Assembly: GCA_003161435.1 (NCBI GenBank)
Contig: PMOS01000009.1
Coordinates: 40,078-98,027, forward strand
Reading direction: 5' to 3'
DNA: 57,950 nucleotides
Source of the DNA: Vulcanimicrobiota bacterium
GTDB taxonomy: Bacteria; Vulcanimicrobiota; Vulcanimicrobiia; Vulcanimicrobiales; Vulcanimicrobiaceae
Under the pieces are notes generated by a model. It searched no databases, was not told the origin of the DNA, and saw only the letters and a program-made list of their open reading frames with translations. This document shows, piece by piece, positions 9,516 to 18,542 of this stretch (position 1 is the first letter of the stretch; the number at the start of each line of letters is the position of its first letter). A program made the translations under genes and the position numbers.

Positions 9516-11076
9516 CGTTCCCGAGGCCGCGCTGCTTTCGGTCTACGATCGCACCGGTGTCGTCGAGTTGGCGCGCGCGCTCGCCGAGCGCGGTGTTCCG
9601 CTGTATGCAACCGGTGGAACGCGCGCGCATCTGCACGAGCACGGCGTCGACGCCGAGGATGTCGGGGAGCTCACCGGCTACCCTTCGCTGTTCGACGGGC
9701 GCGTCAAGACGCTCCACCCCAACGTCTTCGGCGGGATCTTGCAGGACCGCGATGACCCGGTGCACCGCGGCGAGGCCGCGCAGCATCACATCCCGACGAT
9801 CTCGACCGTCGTCGTGAACCTCTACCCGTTCGAGTCGACGGTCGCGCGCGAGGGCGCGACGCTGCAGGAGGCGATCGAGCAGATCGACGTCGGCGGCGTC
9901 GCGCTGCTGCGCGCGGCGGCCAAGAACTTCGAACACGTCAGCGTGCTCAGCGATCCGTCGCAGTACGGATCGTTCATCGCCGCGCTGCCGAGCGGCGGGC
10001 TCGATCGTGCGACGCGGCGCGGCTACGCGACGCGCGCGTTCGAGCGCACCGCGGAATACGACAGCGCGATCGCGCGCTACCTCGAGTCGGGTCTGCTGAC
10101 GCACGAGTTGCCGGGCTCGCTGGCGCTGACGATCCCGATCGAGCAGCCGCTGCGCTACGGCGAGAACCCGCAAGACCGGGCGGCGTTCTATCTTGCCCGC
10201 GAAGCACAGCTCCCCGATCAGCTCGGCGGGAAGGCGCTGTCGTACAACAACCTCCTCGACCTCGATGCGACGCTGCGCGTGCTCGTCCGCGCACGGCTCG
10301 GCGCCGACGTGCCGGCGTTGCCGGCCGAGCATTTGACGCGCGCCGCGATCGTGAAGCACACGGTGCCGTGCGGCGTCGCGGAGCGCGACTCGGTGGCCGG
10401 CGCCGTGCGCGCCGCGCTCGACGCCGATCCGGTTTCGGCGTACGGCGGGATCATCGCGGTCGACGGGAAGGTCGATGCGGCGGCGGCCGAGCACCTTGCG
10501 GGCTTCTTTCTCGAGATCGTGGCGGCGCCGGCCTTCAGCGACGACGCGCTGGCGCGCTTGCGCAAGAAGAAGAACTTGCGCATCATGCGCTTTCGGGCCG
10601 GCATGCCCGAGCGAATCGCAGCCGAGCTGCGCGTGCGCAGCGCGCTGGGCGGCGTCCTCGCCGAGGACGACGATCCCGACGCGCCCGCCGAGCGCTGGAC
10701 GGTCGTATCGAAGCGGCAGCCGACGGCGGGCGAGTGGCGCGATCTCGTCTTCGCTTGGGACGTCGTGCGGCACGTAAAATCGAACGGCGTGGTGATCGTC
10801 CGCGACGCCGTTTCGCGCGGCATTTGCGCGGGGCAGACGAACCGCGTGAGCGCGGTGCAGATCGCGGCGCATCGCGCGCACGACTTCGCGCACGGCGCGG
10901 CCGCCGCGAGCGACGGCTTCTTCCCGTTCGCCGACGGGCTGATCGCCGCCGCGGAAGCCGGCTGCACGGCCGTCATCGCGCCGCAGGGCTCGATCCGCGA
11001 CGCCGAGGTGATCGCGGCCGCCGACGAGCGCGACATCACGCTCGTGTTCTCGACCTACCGCTACTTCTTACACTGA
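9490..11076 (+). CDS. purH: Bifunctional AICAR formyltransferase / IMP cyclohydrolase
   Basis: Catalyses the last two steps of de novo IMP synthesis. The N-terminal cyclohydrolase (MGS-like) domain shows LLSVYDRTG and GRVKTLHP. The transformylase domain shows RYGENPQD, the catalytic KH pair in KHTVPCG near residue 289, GQTNRVSAVQIA and ASDGFFPFADG. Many homologues have NPCG where this protein has VPCG. The 528-residue length fits the family. GTG 9490 overlaps smc by 26 bases; GTG 9508 is an equally good start. Confidence 0.95.
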   Translation: MNPPSPVPDVPEAALLSVYDRTGVVELARALAERGVPLYATGGTRAHLHEHGVDAEDVGELTGYPSLFDGRVKTLHPNVFGGILQDRDDPVHRGEAAQHHIPTISTVVVNLYPFESTVAREGATLQEAIEQIDVGGVALLRAAAKNFEHVSVLSDPSQYGSFIAALPSGGLDRATRRGYATRAFERTAEYDSAIARYLESGLLTHELPGSLALTIPIEQPLRYGENPQDRAAFYLAREAQLPDQLGGKALSYNNLLDLDATLRVLVRARLGADVPALPAEHLTRAAIVKHTVPCGVAERDSVAGAVRAALDADPVSAYGGIIAVDGKVDAAAAEHLAGFFLEIVAAPAFSDDALARLRKKKNLRIMRFRAGMPERIAAELRVRSALGGVLAEDDDPDAPAERWTVVSKRQPTAGEWRDLVFAWDVVRHVKSNGVVIVRDAVSRGICAGQTNRVSAVQIAAHRAHDFAHGAAAASDGFFPFADGLIAAAEAGCTAVIAPQGSIRDAEVIAAADERDITLVFSTYRYFLH

Positions 11077-11081
11077 CGAAG

Positions 11082-11357
11082 ATGATCGGCTTCATCATCC
11101 GTCTGGTCGGTTACGCCGTGCTGCTGGGCGTCGTCACGCGCGTCGCGTTGATCTGGTGGTCGCTGAACGGCCTCGACAACGTCGCGGCGTTGCAGCGCTT
11201 CCACGACCAAGGCATCGGCGTGCTGCTGATCGCGCCGGTCGTGTTGGCGCTGATCGGCTTCGGCCCGCTGCGCTCGCCGGCGATCTTCGCCGGCTTCTTT
11301 CTCGCCGGCGCCGCGCTGACCGCGCCCTTCGTCTGCGCACGCGTCGCCGGCGTCTGA
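11082..11357 (+). CDS. Small membrane protein, unknown function
   Basis: A 91-residue protein with about three hydrophobic segments (GYAVLLGVVTRVALIWW, LLIAPVVLALIGF, AGFFLAGAALTAPF) joined by short loops. ATG 11082 lies 5 bases after the purH stop, so it is probably co-transcribed. I do not recognise the family. Confidence 0.65.
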   Translation: MIGFIIRLVGYAVLLGVVTRVALIWWSLNGLDNVAALQRFHDQGIGVLLIAPVVLALIGFGPLRSPAIFAGFFLAGAALTAPFVCARVAGV

Positions 11358-11377
11358 GCCAAGCCGCTCAGACGCCG
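11348..11377. terminator. Bidirectional hairpin between convergent genes
   Basis: A 12-bp perfect stem (CGGCGTCTGAGC / GCTCAGACGCCG) with loop CAAGCC starts in the last codons of the small membrane protein gene. It lies between that gene and the convergent metallopeptidase gene. It lacks a T-run, but its position and symmetry suit termination from both sides. Confidence 0.55.
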
Positions 11378-11396
11378 CACGGTTGCGCGCAGCGCG

Positions 11397-13888
11397 TCAG
11401 TGCTGCGCGATGCCGGCTTCGAAGGTGAAGAGTCCGGTCTTCTCCTTGATGGTGTCCCGTGAGCCGGCACCCGGAACCGAGACCAGGATGTAGCCGCCGT
11501 TGAACGGGCCGGCAAAGAGTCCCGGACCCGGAGCGCCCGCGTTCACCGTCGCGGCCGTGTCCGCGGGTTGTGTGACCCCGGCGAACTGCGTCGTCAGCGT
11601 CGTGCCGAACGCGAACCCGGAGATCTTGTACCGGGCATCGGCCGTAGCCCCACTCGCCGCGAGGGTCAGGCCGAAGTCGCTCAGCAACAAGCCCTGCGAC
11701 TCGCCGGTGATCGTCGCGAGGTGCGCGAGTCCGACGGTCGTTCCGGACTCCGCCGCCGCGAGGTACGTGTCGCCGCCGAACCGATCGTGCAGGTAGCGCT
11801 GGAACAAGTAGACCTCGCCGTAACAGCCCGAGCAGTTGTAGGTGGGGGTCGTCGACTTCGTGGCGTCGTCGATCCCGCTGAAGCCCGTCAGGCTGAAGTT
11901 GGACGGCGCGTCGACGAACTCGTCCGCGTGTACCACCGCGTCGAGCGCGTCGTTGCTGAGCGCCGGGAACATTCGCGGCACGGCGAGATCCTGCGCGAGC
12001 ATCGACAGGCCCTCGTTGATGAACGTGTCTTCCGGCGTCTGGCCGGCCGGGGCGATGACGTGGTTCACGTAGTTGAGCAGGTGCTGATACTCGTGCGCGG
12101 CTCCGCGCACGAGATCTTCCTGCAGCGTGTAGGCCAACGAGCTTTGTCCGCCGCCCGGCCCGAACCAGCCGAAGTAGATCATCGGCGCTTCGTTCGAGTG
12201 CGCACCCGCGGCGCGCACCGATGCGAAGCACTGCAGCACCGAGTCGGTGAAGAAGTTGGTCGAGTCGAAGTACCCGCCGACGCCTCCGCCCAGCGAGTTC
12301 GGGTTGACGACGAACACGACGACGTGGCTATTGTACGGGACGAAGGGCTGCGCCGTACCGATGACGGTGCCGCTCGCGTTGCAGGCGTTCTGGGCCCCGT
12401 ACTGCGCCGCGTTGTACGAATCGTTCGCGAAGTGCGCGTTGTCGGACGCCCAGCCGTTCTCGTAGTCGTTCCCGATCGACGTGATCGTCGACGGGGTCGA
12501 CAGCACGCCCGTCAAGGAACTGTCGACCCAGATGTAGCCGTGGGTGGTGACCGCGGCGAGCGTGGCGGCGACTTGCTTGTAGCTGCCGTTGCTGGAGCCG
12601 ATCGCGGCGTTCTGCGCCCAGATCATGGCGGTCGAACCGACCGTCGTTGGCAGCGCGAGCGGACGGCGCACGGATGCCGGAGTCCGGCCGCGCGCAAGCG
12701 CGTCGTGCGCAACACCTCGCGAGTGATGCGCTGACCGGCCAGCGGTTGGAACTCGACGTGCAGGTTCCGCGTATCGATTCGGGGGCGCGCGACCGCGCGG
12801 CGGACGGAGTTGCCGCCGACGCCGTTCACGCCGACCGAGATCTGACCGATCGTCGTCACGGCTTTGCCGGTCGAAGCGAGGAGGCCGTTCGCGATGCCGA
12901 CGAGCGTGGCGCCATTGGACGTCACGCTCGTGGTGCCACCGAAGCCACCGCCGGCGATTGCCGACAGCAGGCCGATCGCCGGCGCAGCCTGGAGCGTCGG
13001 AGTTGGGGTTGGCGACGGGGTCGGCGTCGCGGTGGGCTTGGGCGTCGGCGTTGCGGTCGGCTTTGCGGTCGGCGTCGCCGTAACGACCGGCGTCGGGGTC
13101 GGTTTCGGTGTCGCCGTGGTGCCGGGCGTCGGGGTGACGGTCGGCGTCGCGCCGGGAGTGGGGGTCGAGCTCGGCGTCGGAGTCGGAGTCGGGCTCCCGG
13201 TCGGCGCGGGGCTCGGCGTCGTGACGGTGCCGGTTGCGATGAACAGCGCGTACACGTAGGTGACGCCGGCCTTGAAGGTCGTCGGGTACTGGCCGCCCGG
13301 GAACGTCCAGGTCGTCGACCCGCCGCCGATGGTCACTGGCCCGAGCAAGGTCTTCCAGCCCCCGGGCGCCGCCGGGTCGTAAAATGCGACGTAGGCCGAC
13401 GTAGCCGCGAGCCCCGTTTGCTGCGTACCCTGGAGAATGAACGTGAAGGCGGGCGTGGTCGGGAACGTGATGTTCGCCGACGACGTGAAGCTGACGTAGG
13501 CGATGCCCGTGATCCCGGTCGCGCCGATGTTCCGCGGAGCTCTGGCCGTGCTTTGAAGGGCCGGCGCGGGCGAGGGCAACGCGCTGAACACCTCGGTGAT
13601 CGTGGCGGTGCCGCTGGTCGCGATGGGCAACCCGACGAGGGCTTCGAGGCCGACCGCGATGGGCCCGAGGGTGGCAGTAGCCGGCGCCGCACCTGCGCCG
13701 ACCGAAGCGCTAGCGGAAACCGGCGTCGGCGTCGGGGTCGAGCTGGGCGTTCCGCCACCCGTTACGCTGCCGCCCCCTCCGCCACCACAAGCGACCAGCG
13801 CGGCCGGGACGGCAAAGATCGCAGCCAACAGAACGTCACGGAGACGAATCACGGCGAACCTGCACGATTCTGGACGATGTCTGGCCAA
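11397..13888 (-). pseudogene. Secreted M30 (hyicolysin)-like zinc metallopeptidase lipoprotein, frameshifted
   Basis: Two overlapping frames make one protein. The upstream frame (13888 to 12623) has a lipoprotein signal (LVAC followed by a Gly run), a beta-rich domain, a Pro/Thr-rich linker and the start of the protease region. The downstream frame (readable from about 12671 to 11397) has the zinc site HEYQHLLNY and the helper motif NEGLSMLAQDL, as in peptidase family M30. Joining them needs a -1 shift near 12625-12680, equivalent to one missing base. No slippery heptamer is visible, so mutation or assembly error is likelier than programmed shifting. The intact product would be a cell-surface protease of about 820 residues. 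Confidence 0.7.
12995..13220. repeat. Low-complexity Pro/Thr-coding tract
   Basis: Near-repetitive bases (ggcgtcgg, ggcgtcgcggt and similar) encode the TPTP/ATPTP linker of the split metallopeptidase. It is a spacer between domains of an exported protein and is prone to slippage. Confidence 0.75.
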
Positions 13889-14016
13889 CGCGCGACGCTT
13901 GGCCTACACTACGGCTTCAGGGAACGCTAGGGCCTCCCTGCTTGCCCGCCGAGGTGGCCGGCGGACGGAAGGCCGTCCCGCCGCATCCGCGGTTCCAGGC
14001 CGCGGGTCTTCCGATC

Positions 14017-14967
14017 GTGTCCGTTCGTTCCGTGCAGAACGTTCTTTTCATCGGCTTGGTGGGGTTGGGTTGGGGTCTGCTCGGCCCGGCCAGCAAGGTG
14101 CTGTTCGCCGCACAGCCGGGCGTTATCGACGGGGTCACATTGGCGATCGCACGCAGCGCCTGGGCCCTGCCGGTCTTCGTGCTCGCAATCGTGGTGAGTT
14201 GGCGCGCCGCAGCGCCGCGCCTCGACGCGCGCCGGTGGGCGGCCGTTGTCGCCGCCGGCCTGACCTTCGGCCTGGTCATCAGCGTCGTGTTCTCGATCGC
14301 GGCGCAACACACGTCGGTCGCGCACATATCGTTTCTGATCGGCCTGTCGCCGGTGACGAACACCGCGCTCGCAGCGCTCGTGTTTCGCACCGGGCTCGAC
14401 CGGCGCGCGATCCTCGCGTTGGTGCTCGGCATCGCGGGAGTCTCGCTGTTGGCGCTCTCGCACAGCGCGAACGGAACCGCGCTGCTCGGCGACGCGTTGA
14501 TGGTCGTCTGGCTGATCGCGTTCGCGGTCTACGCGTGTTTGTTGCGCTACATCGGTACGAGCGTTTCTACGCTGCTGTTGATGTCGGTGGTCGGAGCGAT
14601 CGGGATGGCGGCGCTGCTCGTCCCGGGGCTGCTGCTCGGCTACGGCGGCGCGATCGCTCATGTCACCGCCACGCCGTCGGCCGGCGGGTGGTTCTTCGGC
14701 GAAGTCGTGGTCGGCTCGACGCTCGTCGCCCCGACCGCCTATGCCGCGACCGTGCGCCGGCTCGGCGTCGCGGTCGCCACCATCGGGTCGGAGTACTTCG
14801 CACTTGCGGTCGGTATCGTGGCCTCGCTCGCCGCGCACGAAGCGTGGAATCCGCTAACCGTCGTCGCCGGCTGCATCCTGTGCGGCGCCCTCGCGGTAAC
14901 CTTTGCGCCGATCCCGAGCCTCAGCAAACCGGTCGTTACGCGGGAGCGCGGCGCTCGGGTCGCGTAG
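14017..14967 (+). CDS. EamA/DMT-family transporter
   Basis: An integral membrane protein with about ten segments and the two-fold internal repeat typical of the drug/metabolite transporter superfamily. The first half begins LIGLVGLGWGLLGPASK and the second LLGDALMVVWLIAFAVYACL. Substrate is not predictable. The frame is open from TTG 13942, but GTG 14017 directly precedes the first membrane segment and is preferred. It is followed 8 bases later by the glyoxalase gene. Confidence 0.82.
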   Translation: MSVRSVQNVLFIGLVGLGWGLLGPASKVLFAAQPGVIDGVTLAIARSAWALPVFVLAIVVSWRAAAPRLDARRWAAVVAAGLTFGLVISVVFSIAAQHTSVAHISFLIGLSPVTNTALAALVFRTGLDRRAILALVLGIAGVSLLALSHSANGTALLGDALMVVWLIAFAVYACLLRYIGTSVSTLLLMSVVGAIGMAALLVPGLLLGYGGAIAHVTATPSAGGWFFGEVVVGSTLVAPTAYAATVRRLGVAVATIGSEYFALAVGIVASLAAHEAWNPLTVVAGCILCGALAVTFAPIPSLSKPVVTRERGARVA

Positions 14968-14975
14968 CCAACTGC

Positions 14976-15374
14976 ATGTCGCGCTATCTGCACACGTCGA
15001 TCTTCGTTACCGACATGGACGCGTCGATCGAGTTCTACACCAAGAAACTCGGGCTCAAGCTGCTTGACGGCCCGCTCCACTATCCCGGCAACGCCGACAT
15101 GGCGTTCGTCGGCGCGAGCTGGGACTCGTACATCGAGCTCGTGTACGACTTGGAGGAGCACCCGCCGTACGAGCTCGGCAACCGGTATGAGCACCTTGCG
15201 CTCGAGGTCGACGCCGACTTGCCCGCCGTCATCGAGCGATTGCGCGCGCAGGGCGTGAAGATCGTCAAGGAGCCCAAGAAGTCGCCGGGCGGGACGCGCT
15301 CGATCGCGTTCGTCGAAGATCCCAACGGTATCCCGGTCGAGCTGCTCGAGCCGCGCGAAGGCGCGGTGACGTAA
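14976..15374 (+). CDS. Glyoxalase I-like protein (lactoylglutathione lyase family)
   Basis: A 132-residue vicinal-oxygen-chelate protein. The four expected metal ligands are visible: His in YLHTSIFVTD, Glu in YIELVYD, His in RYEHLALEV and Glu in PVELLEP. Length and motifs match GloA, which detoxifies methylglyoxal adducts. The thiol used is unknown and other VOC enzymes look similar, so no gene symbol is given. Confidence 0.85.
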   Translation: MSRYLHTSIFVTDMDASIEFYTKKLGLKLLDGPLHYPGNADMAFVGASWDSYIELVYDLEEHPPYELGNRYEHLALEVDADLPAVIERLRAQGVKIVKEPKKSPGGTRSIAFVEDPNGIPVELLEPREGAVT

Positions 15375-15396
15375 AGCCCGAAGGCGACGGGTCGAC

Positions 15397-16671
15397 GTGA
15401 ACCCGATCAGCGCCCCTCGCGGCACGCAAGACATCGTTCCGCCGGAGTCGGCGGATTGGAACCGGCTCGAGGCCGAATGTCGCGACATCGCCCACCGTTT
15501 CGGTTACGGCGAGATCCGCACGCCGATGTTCGAGGCGACCGAGTTGTTCGAACGCGGCGTCGGCGAGACGACCGACATCGTCGAAAAAGAGATGTACACG
15601 TTCCGCGACAAGGCGGACCGGAGCATGACGCTGCGTCCCGAGCTGACGGCCGGGACGGTGCGCGCGCTGCTGCAGCACAACCTGCTCGCCCAGGGCCCGC
15701 AGCGGCTCTACTACATCGGCCCGTTCTTCCGCTACGAGCGCCCGCAAGCGGGGCGTTATCGCCAGGCGAACCAGTTCGGCGTCGAGTGCTTCGGCGACGC
15801 CGGCGCCGAAGCCGACGTCGAGGTGATCCAGATCGCCGCGCGACTGATCGCGCGCTACGGGATCGACGACGCGGTGTTGCACCTCAACAGCGTAGGTGAC
15901 GCGACGTGCCGGCCGCGCTACCGCGAGGCGTTGCTCGCCCACTTCCGGCCGCATCTGGCCGAGCTCAGCGACGATTCGCAGCGCCGGCTCGAACGCAACC
16001 CGCTGCGCATCCTCGACTCCAAGGACGCGCGCGACGCGCCGTTCGTCCGAGACGCGCCGACCTTCATCGACCTGCTGTGCGAGCCGTGCCGCGCTCACTT
16101 CGACGCGTTGCGGGGTTACCTCGACGGGCTGGAGATCGCGTACGTGGTGAACCCGCGGCTCGTGCGCGGGCTGGACTACTACACCCGCACGGTGTTCGAG
16201 TTCACCTCGGCGGCGCTGGGCGCGCAGAGCACCGTGTGCGGGGGCGGCCGCTACGACGGTCTGGTCGCGGCACTGGGCGGCCCGCCGACGCCGGGCGTCG
16301 GGTTCGGCCTCGGCCTGGAGCGCTTTCTGATGATGGTCCGCGCCGTCGCCGGCGACCGCCCGCCGCTGCGCCGCGGGCTGCAGGCGATCGCGTTGGGCGA
16401 GGGGGCCCTCGCGCGGCTGGTCCCCATCGTCTCGGCCCTACGCGAGCGCTGGACTCAACCCACTTTTGCGGACTGGCAGGACCGCAAGCTGACCGCGCAC
16501 TTCAAGGTCGCCGACCGGAACGCGGCCCGCTGGGCGCTCATCCTGGGCGATCAGGAGCTCGAGGCGAACGAGTTCGTGCTGCGCGATCTGGACGTGCGGA
16601 CCGATCGGCGGCTGCCGCTCGCTTCCTCCGCAGCGGAGGTTGCGCGCGTGGTGGTCGAAGCCACCACCTGA
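15397..16671 (+). CDS. hisS: Histidine--tRNA ligase
   Basis: Class II aminoacyl-tRNA synthetase, 424 residues. Motif 1 region, motif 2 (FFRYERPQAGRYRQANQFG), the histidine-binding loops LVRGLDYYTRTVFE and CGGGRYDGL, and motif 3 (GVGFGLGLERF) are all present, followed by the C-terminal anticodon-binding domain. The start GTG 15397 gives the conserved APRGTQDI. Its stop overlaps the accB start as TGATG, marking the beginning of a long coupled gene run. Confidence 0.97.
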   Translation: MNPISAPRGTQDIVPPESADWNRLEAECRDIAHRFGYGEIRTPMFEATELFERGVGETTDIVEKEMYTFRDKADRSMTLRPELTAGTVRALLQHNLLAQGPQRLYYIGPFFRYERPQAGRYRQANQFGVECFGDAGAEADVEVIQIAARLIARYGIDDAVLHLNSVGDATCRPRYREALLAHFRPHLAELSDDSQRRLERNPLRILDSKDARDAPFVRDAPTFIDLLCEPCRAHFDALRGYLDGLEIAYVVNPRLVRGLDYYTRTVFEFTSAALGAQSTVCGGGRYDGLVAALGGPPTPGVGFGLGLERFLMMVRAVAGDRPPLRRGLQAIALGEGALARLVPIVSALRERWTQPTFADWQDRKLTAHFKVADRNAARWALILGDQELEANEFVLRDLDVRTDRRLPLASSAAEVARVVVEATT

Positions 16672-17141
16672 TGGAGCAGGACGAGACGGCGCGAGTTCGA
16701 GCGCTCGGCGAGATCGCCGCGGAGTTCGACCTCGACGCGATCCGCGTGCGGACCGGCGACACCGAGATCGAGATCGTGCGCCGCGATGCCGCACTGCCTG
16801 GGCCCGCGCCGGTAGCCGGCGTCCCGATCGCGCCCGGCGCCGAGCTTTCCGCGCAGCCGGGCAGCGGCGAGCTTCCCGCACCGGGGCCTATCGCAGGCGC
16901 GAACGTTCGCCGGGTCACCGCGCCGGTCGTCGGCGTTTTCTACGACGCGCCCGCGCCCGGCGCCGATTCGTTCGTCGAGATCGGCAGCCGCGTCACCGTC
17001 GGGCAAACGCTGTGCATCCTCGAAGCGATGAAGCTGATGAACGAGATCGCCAGCGATTACGCCGGTGTCGTCGTGCGCTGCCTGGTCGAGAACGGTGAGC
17101 TCGTCTCGCTGGGCCAAGAGTTGTTTTGGATCGAAGCATGA
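16671..17141 (+). CDS. accB: Biotin carboxyl carrier protein of acetyl-CoA carboxylase
   Basis: Carries biotin between the carboxylase and transferase parts of acetyl-CoA carboxylase for fatty acid synthesis. The 156-residue product has an N-terminal dimerisation-type region, a Pro/Ala/Gly-rich linker and a C-terminal biotinyl domain. The biotin-acceptor lysine is Lys121 in EAMKLMN. accC, its usual partner, is not adjacent; hisS precedes and gmhA follows, overlapping by four bases (ATGA). Confidence 0.94.
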   Translation: MEQDETARVRALGEIAAEFDLDAIRVRTGDTEIEIVRRDAALPGPAPVAGVPIAPGAELSAQPGSGELPAPGPIAGANVRRVTAPVVGVFYDAPAPGADSFVEIGSRVTVGQTLCILEAMKLMNEIASDYAGVVVRCLVENGELVSLGQELFWIEA

Positions 17142-17752
17142 GCGGCCCGGAGGTGCGCACGATGTCCAGACCCGTCGACCCGCGCGGGCGTCGCCCTTTC
17201 CACGAGCTACTGGCAGATCGCAAGGGGCAGCTCGACAAACCGCACTACCCCGAGCAGGTCGCTGCGATCGTCGCCGCGCTGGTCGATGCGTTCCGCAACG
17301 GCAACAAGGTGCTGTGGTTCGGCAACGGCGGCAGCGCGGCCGACGCGCAGCATCTCGCCGCCGAGTTCAGCGGACGCTTCCTGCGCGAGCGCAAGGGCTT
17401 GCCGTCGGAGGCGCTGACCGTCAACACCTCGGCGGTTACGGCGATCTCGAACGACTTCGGCTACGAGCATCTGTTCGCGCGAATGGTCGAGGCAATGGCG
17501 AAGCCCGGTGACGTCGTCGTCGGGATCACGACCAGCGGAACCTCGAAGAACGTCGTGCGCGGGCTCGAGGCGGCGCGCGCGGCCGGCGCGACGACCGTCG
17601 CGTTCACCGGCAACGGCGGCGGTCCGGCCGCCGACGTCTCCGACCTCGTGCTCATCGGTCCCGACGGTTACAGCGCGATCGTGCAAGAAGTCCACATCAC
17701 GATGGGTCACATCATCTGCGACCTCGTCGAACAAGAGTTGATCTTCGCGTGA
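17138..17752 (+). CDS. gmhA: D-sedoheptulose 7-phosphate isomerase
   Basis: First step of ADP-heptose synthesis for lipopolysaccharide cores: sedoheptulose 7-phosphate to D-glycero-D-manno-heptose 7-phosphate. SIS-domain motifs are clear: FGNGGSAADAQHLAAEFSGRF, TTSGTSKNV and EVHITMGHIICDLVEQ. I chose ATG 17138 because it forms an ATGA overlap with the accB stop; ATG 17162 is an alternative. Confidence 0.93.
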   Translation: MSGPEVRTMSRPVDPRGRRPFHELLADRKGQLDKPHYPEQVAAIVAALVDAFRNGNKVLWFGNGGSAADAQHLAAEFSGRFLRERKGLPSEALTVNTSAVTAISNDFGYEHLFARMVEAMAKPGDVVVGITTSGTSKNVVRGLEAARAAGATTVAFTGNGGGPAADVSDLVLIGPDGYSAIVQEVHITMGHIICDLVEQELIFA

Positions 17753-17916
17753 TCTTCACGACCGCAACGCCGCCCGCGTGTTACGCGACCGTCAATGCGT
17801 TTTACGCGGATCCGAACGATCGTGAGCGCGGGGGAGTCCACGTACGAATCTTTTTCGTCGGCGATCCGCGCGTGATCGCGGTGAAGCTCAACGCGAAGAT
17901 GAATCGAGGCGCGTGA
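17749..17916 (+). CDS. Unannotated small ORF coupled to gmhA and gmhB
   Basis: A 55-residue ORF that fills the gmhA-gmhB gap exactly. GTG 17749 overlaps the gmhA stop by four bases (GTGA) and its stop overlaps the gmhB GTG start the same way. Most codons end in G or C, like the neighbouring genes. The product begins MIFTTATPPACYATVNAFY and contains VRIFFVGDPRVIAVKLN. I do not recognise it. Coupling at both ends argues for translation; function would relate to heptose synthesis only by context. Confidence 0.55.
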   Translation: MIFTTATPPACYATVNAFYADPNDRERGGVHVRIFFVGDPRVIAVKLNAKMNRGA

Positions 17917-18542
17917 CGCGTCCGGTTGTGTTTCTCGACCGTGACGGAACGATCATCGAGGACAAGGGGCACCTCGCCGATCCGGCGGGCGTCGAGATCC
18001 TGCCGACGGTCGGTGACGCGTTGCGGTTGCTGCGCGAGCACGGTTTCGCGACGGTGGTCGTGTCGAATCAGTCCGGCGTTGCGCGCGGCTACTTCGGTGA
18101 CGATACGGTGCGTGCGGTGAACGGTGAGATCGTGCGGCGCCTCGCCGCGGACGGGCTCGCGATCGACGGCTGGTACTGGTGCTCGCACTTCGACCAGGGT
18201 TGCACGTGCCGCAAGCCTGCGCCGGGGCTCGTGCATCGCGCGGTCGACGAACGCAGGCTGACGCTCGAGGACAGCGCCGTCGTCGGCGATCGCGGCAGCG
18301 ACGTCGCGCTCGGTCACGCGGTCGGGATTCCGGGGATCTTGTTGCCCGGCCCGTATCCGTACGACGGCCCCGAGCCGGACTATCGCGCGCGCACGCTGCT
18401 CGAAGCCGCCGAATGGATCGTCGCCCGCGTCCTTCGACGAGCTCAGGGCGCTCGAGGGAACGGCGCCCTTCGACAAGCTCAGGATGACACGATGGTTGTT
18501 CAGGATGACACGATGGTTGCTCGGGGTGGCGATGGTGGCTGA
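17913..18542 (+). CDS. gmhB: D-glycero-beta-D-manno-heptose 1,7-bisphosphate 7-phosphatase
   Basis: HAD-family phosphatase removing the 7-phosphate in ADP-heptose synthesis. The nucleophile motif is FLDRDGT (Asp9, Asp11). VVSNQSG, the zinc-loop cysteines in CSHFDQGCTCRKP and GDRGSDVALG complete the active site. The last 35 or so residues look foreign: they are encoded by inserted dispersed repeats and contain the duplicated peptide QDDTMV. The natural end is probably near VARVL. Confidence 0.92.
   Translation: MTRPVVFLDRDGTIIEDKGHLADPAGVEILPTVGDALRLLREHGFATVVVSNQSGVARGYFGDDTVRAVNGEIVRRLAADGLAIDGWYWCSHFDQGCTCRKPAPGLVHRAVDERRLTLEDSAVVGDRGSDVALGHAVGIPGILLPGPYPYDGPEPDYRARTLLEAAEWIVARVLRRAQGARGNGALRQAQDDTMVVQDDTMVARGGDGG
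18431..18521. repeat. REP-like repeats and 21-bp tandem duplication inside the gmhB 3' end
   Basis: Two copies of a dispersed repeat core (cttcgacgagctcagg at 18432; cccttcgacaagctcagg at 18466) are followed by two tandem 21-base units (18480-18500 and 18501-18521) differing at one base. Related cores occur at 30202, 30339 and 54968. Confidence 0.75.

Noticed and set aside
12620..12680. Programmed -1 frameshifting in the metallopeptidase
   Set aside because: No X-XXY-YYZ slippery heptamer is present in this GC-rich stretch, and no downstream pseudoknot is evident.
12995..13260. CRISPR-like or tandem-repeat array
   Set aside because: The units are irregular and in frame; they encode a Pro/Thr linker, and there are no constant repeats with unique spacers.
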